In this document: positions 63,140 through 64,000 of the stretch, piece after piece
How positions within the stretch are numbered: position 1 is the first letter of the stretch
Layout of the letters: each line of letters begins with the position of its first letter
DNA from: Macrostomum hystrix
Taxonomy: Eukaryota > Platyhelminthes > Macrostomidae
DNA: 64,000 nucleotides
Assembly (NCBI GenBank): GCA_950097015.1
Contig: CATNEN010000029.1
Span: 186,001-250,000 of the forward strand
Reading direction: 5' to 3'
Program-made: the position numbers and the translations under genes
Notes under the pieces: model-generated
Databases searched by the model: none
What the model was told of the DNA's origin: nothing
What the model saw: the letters and a program-made list of their open reading frames with translations, nothing else

Positions 63140-64000
63140 ACGAGTAGATACCCCTAATTCTCCAGGATACAGGTGAATGCCCCTAATTCTCTACGATAAA
63201 ATTAGATACACCTAATTCTTCTGAATACAGGTATAGCTACCGCATTAATTCCTGTAATTCCTGAATACATGTCGATGGTACTGGTCCTCCAGACTACATG
63301 TGGATACCACTGATCCTCCAAAGTATGTGTAGATATCATTGGTCCTCCAGAATTCATGTCGATACCCCTGATTCTCCAGAGTACAGGTGGATACCACTGA
63401 TCCTCCAAAGTACGTGTGGATATCACTGGTCCTCCAGAATTCATGTCGATTAACCCCTGATTCTCCAGAGTACAGGTGGATACCACTGATCCTCCAAAGT
63501 ATGTGTAGATATCATTGGTCCTCCAGAATTCATGTCGATACCCCTGATTCTCCAGAGTACAGGTGGATACCCCTAATCCTCCAAAGTATGCGTGGATATC
63601 ACTGGTCCTCCAGAATTCATGTCGATACCCCTGATTCTCCAGAGTACAGGTGGATACCCCTAATCCTCCAAAGTATGCGTGGATATCACTGGTCCTCCAG
63701 AATTCATGTCGATACCCCTGATTCTCCAGAGTACAGGTGGATACCCCTGATCCTCCAAAGTACGTGTGGATATCACTGGTCCTCCAGAATTCATGTCGAT
63801 ACCCCTGATTCTCCAGAGTACAGGTGGATACCACTGATCTTCCAAAGTATGTGTAGATATCACTGGTCCTCCAGAATTCATGCCGATTAACCCCTGATTC
63901 TCCAGAGTACAGGTGGATACCACTGATCCTCCAAAGCATGTGTAGATATCACTGGTCCTCCAGAATTCATGTCGATACCCCTGATTCTCCAGAGTACAGG
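63140..64000. repeat. Higher-order satellite, three 29-bp subunits per 87 bp, continues past the edge
   Basis: Three related 29-bp subunits alternate: CTGATTCTCCAGAGTACAGG, CTGATCCTCCAAAGTACGTG and CTGGTCCTCCAGAATTCATG, each followed by TGGATACC, TGGATATC or TCGATACC. The trimer repeats in order about eight times to base 64000. A three-base insertion (GATTAACCCC) recurs near 63450 and 63890. The left end (63140-63240) is degenerate. Frames through it are by-products. Confidence 0.93.

Overview
This is a eukaryotic window, almost certainly from an invertebrate animal. Several genes have introns with consensus GT..AG boundaries and matching phases. The proteins are typically metazoan: a small CTD phosphatase, an aminergic GPCR, a two-Ig-domain secreted protein, a tetraspanin-like protein and a CEP170-type FHA domain. 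tRNA-derived SINEs and an hAT-type element are present. Coding exons are GC-rich (Ala/Leu/Gln/Ser-rich, long CAG/CTG runs) and sit in AT-rich, very repeat-dense intergenic DNA. A repeat-rich lophotrochozoan such as a free-living flatworm (Macrostomum-like) would fit, but that assignment is inference, not something the sequence proves.

Layout. 0-9 kb: SINE fragments, a G-run cluster, a CEP170-like FHA gene (minus) that splices out beside a 20-bp minisatellite, a two-exon ChaC glutathione-degrading enzyme (minus) whose C-terminal tail is minisatellite-encoded, then GA-rich and 29-bp arrays. 9-15 kb: two unrelated 22-bp arrays of about 2.5 kb each. 15-21 kb: an intronless seven-transmembrane protein (plus), SINE/MITE debris, and an intronless secreted violaxanthin-de-epoxidase-like lipocalin protein (minus) ending in a KDEL-like tetrapeptide. 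21-25 kb: a 3-kb array of 30-bp units. 25-32 kb: a five-exon small CTD phosphatase (SCP/CTDSP, minus) with a SINE bounded by target-site duplications in one intron and a dead non-LTR retrotransposon in another. 32-40 kb: a GC-rich block of possible LTR origin, convergent genes for a four-TM protein (plus) and a tetraspanin-like protein (minus, minisatellite in its intron), a CT-rich array and an orphan exon. 40-46 kb: a decayed gypsy-type integrase, a five-exon Ig-domain gene (minus) with a tiny separate signal-peptide exon, and more SINEs. 47-54 kb: an intronless catecholamine-type GPCR (minus), a PET100-like small mitochondrial protein (plus) and a 1.3-kb non-autonomous hAT element with 13-bp terminal inverted repeats and 8-bp target duplications. 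54-64 kb: AT-rich gene-free DNA, a 4.4-kb array of 32-bp units and an 87-bp higher-order array running off the right edge.

There is no operon-like organisation. The genes are functionally unrelated neighbours. What unifies the window is its tandem repeats: at least twelve sequence-unrelated arrays cover about 17.5 kb (27 percent). Several lie in introns, one is partly coding, and one appears to derive from a motif carried by a local SINE family. No tool was run; protein identities come from recognising motifs, and exon boundaries from splice consensus and phase agreement.
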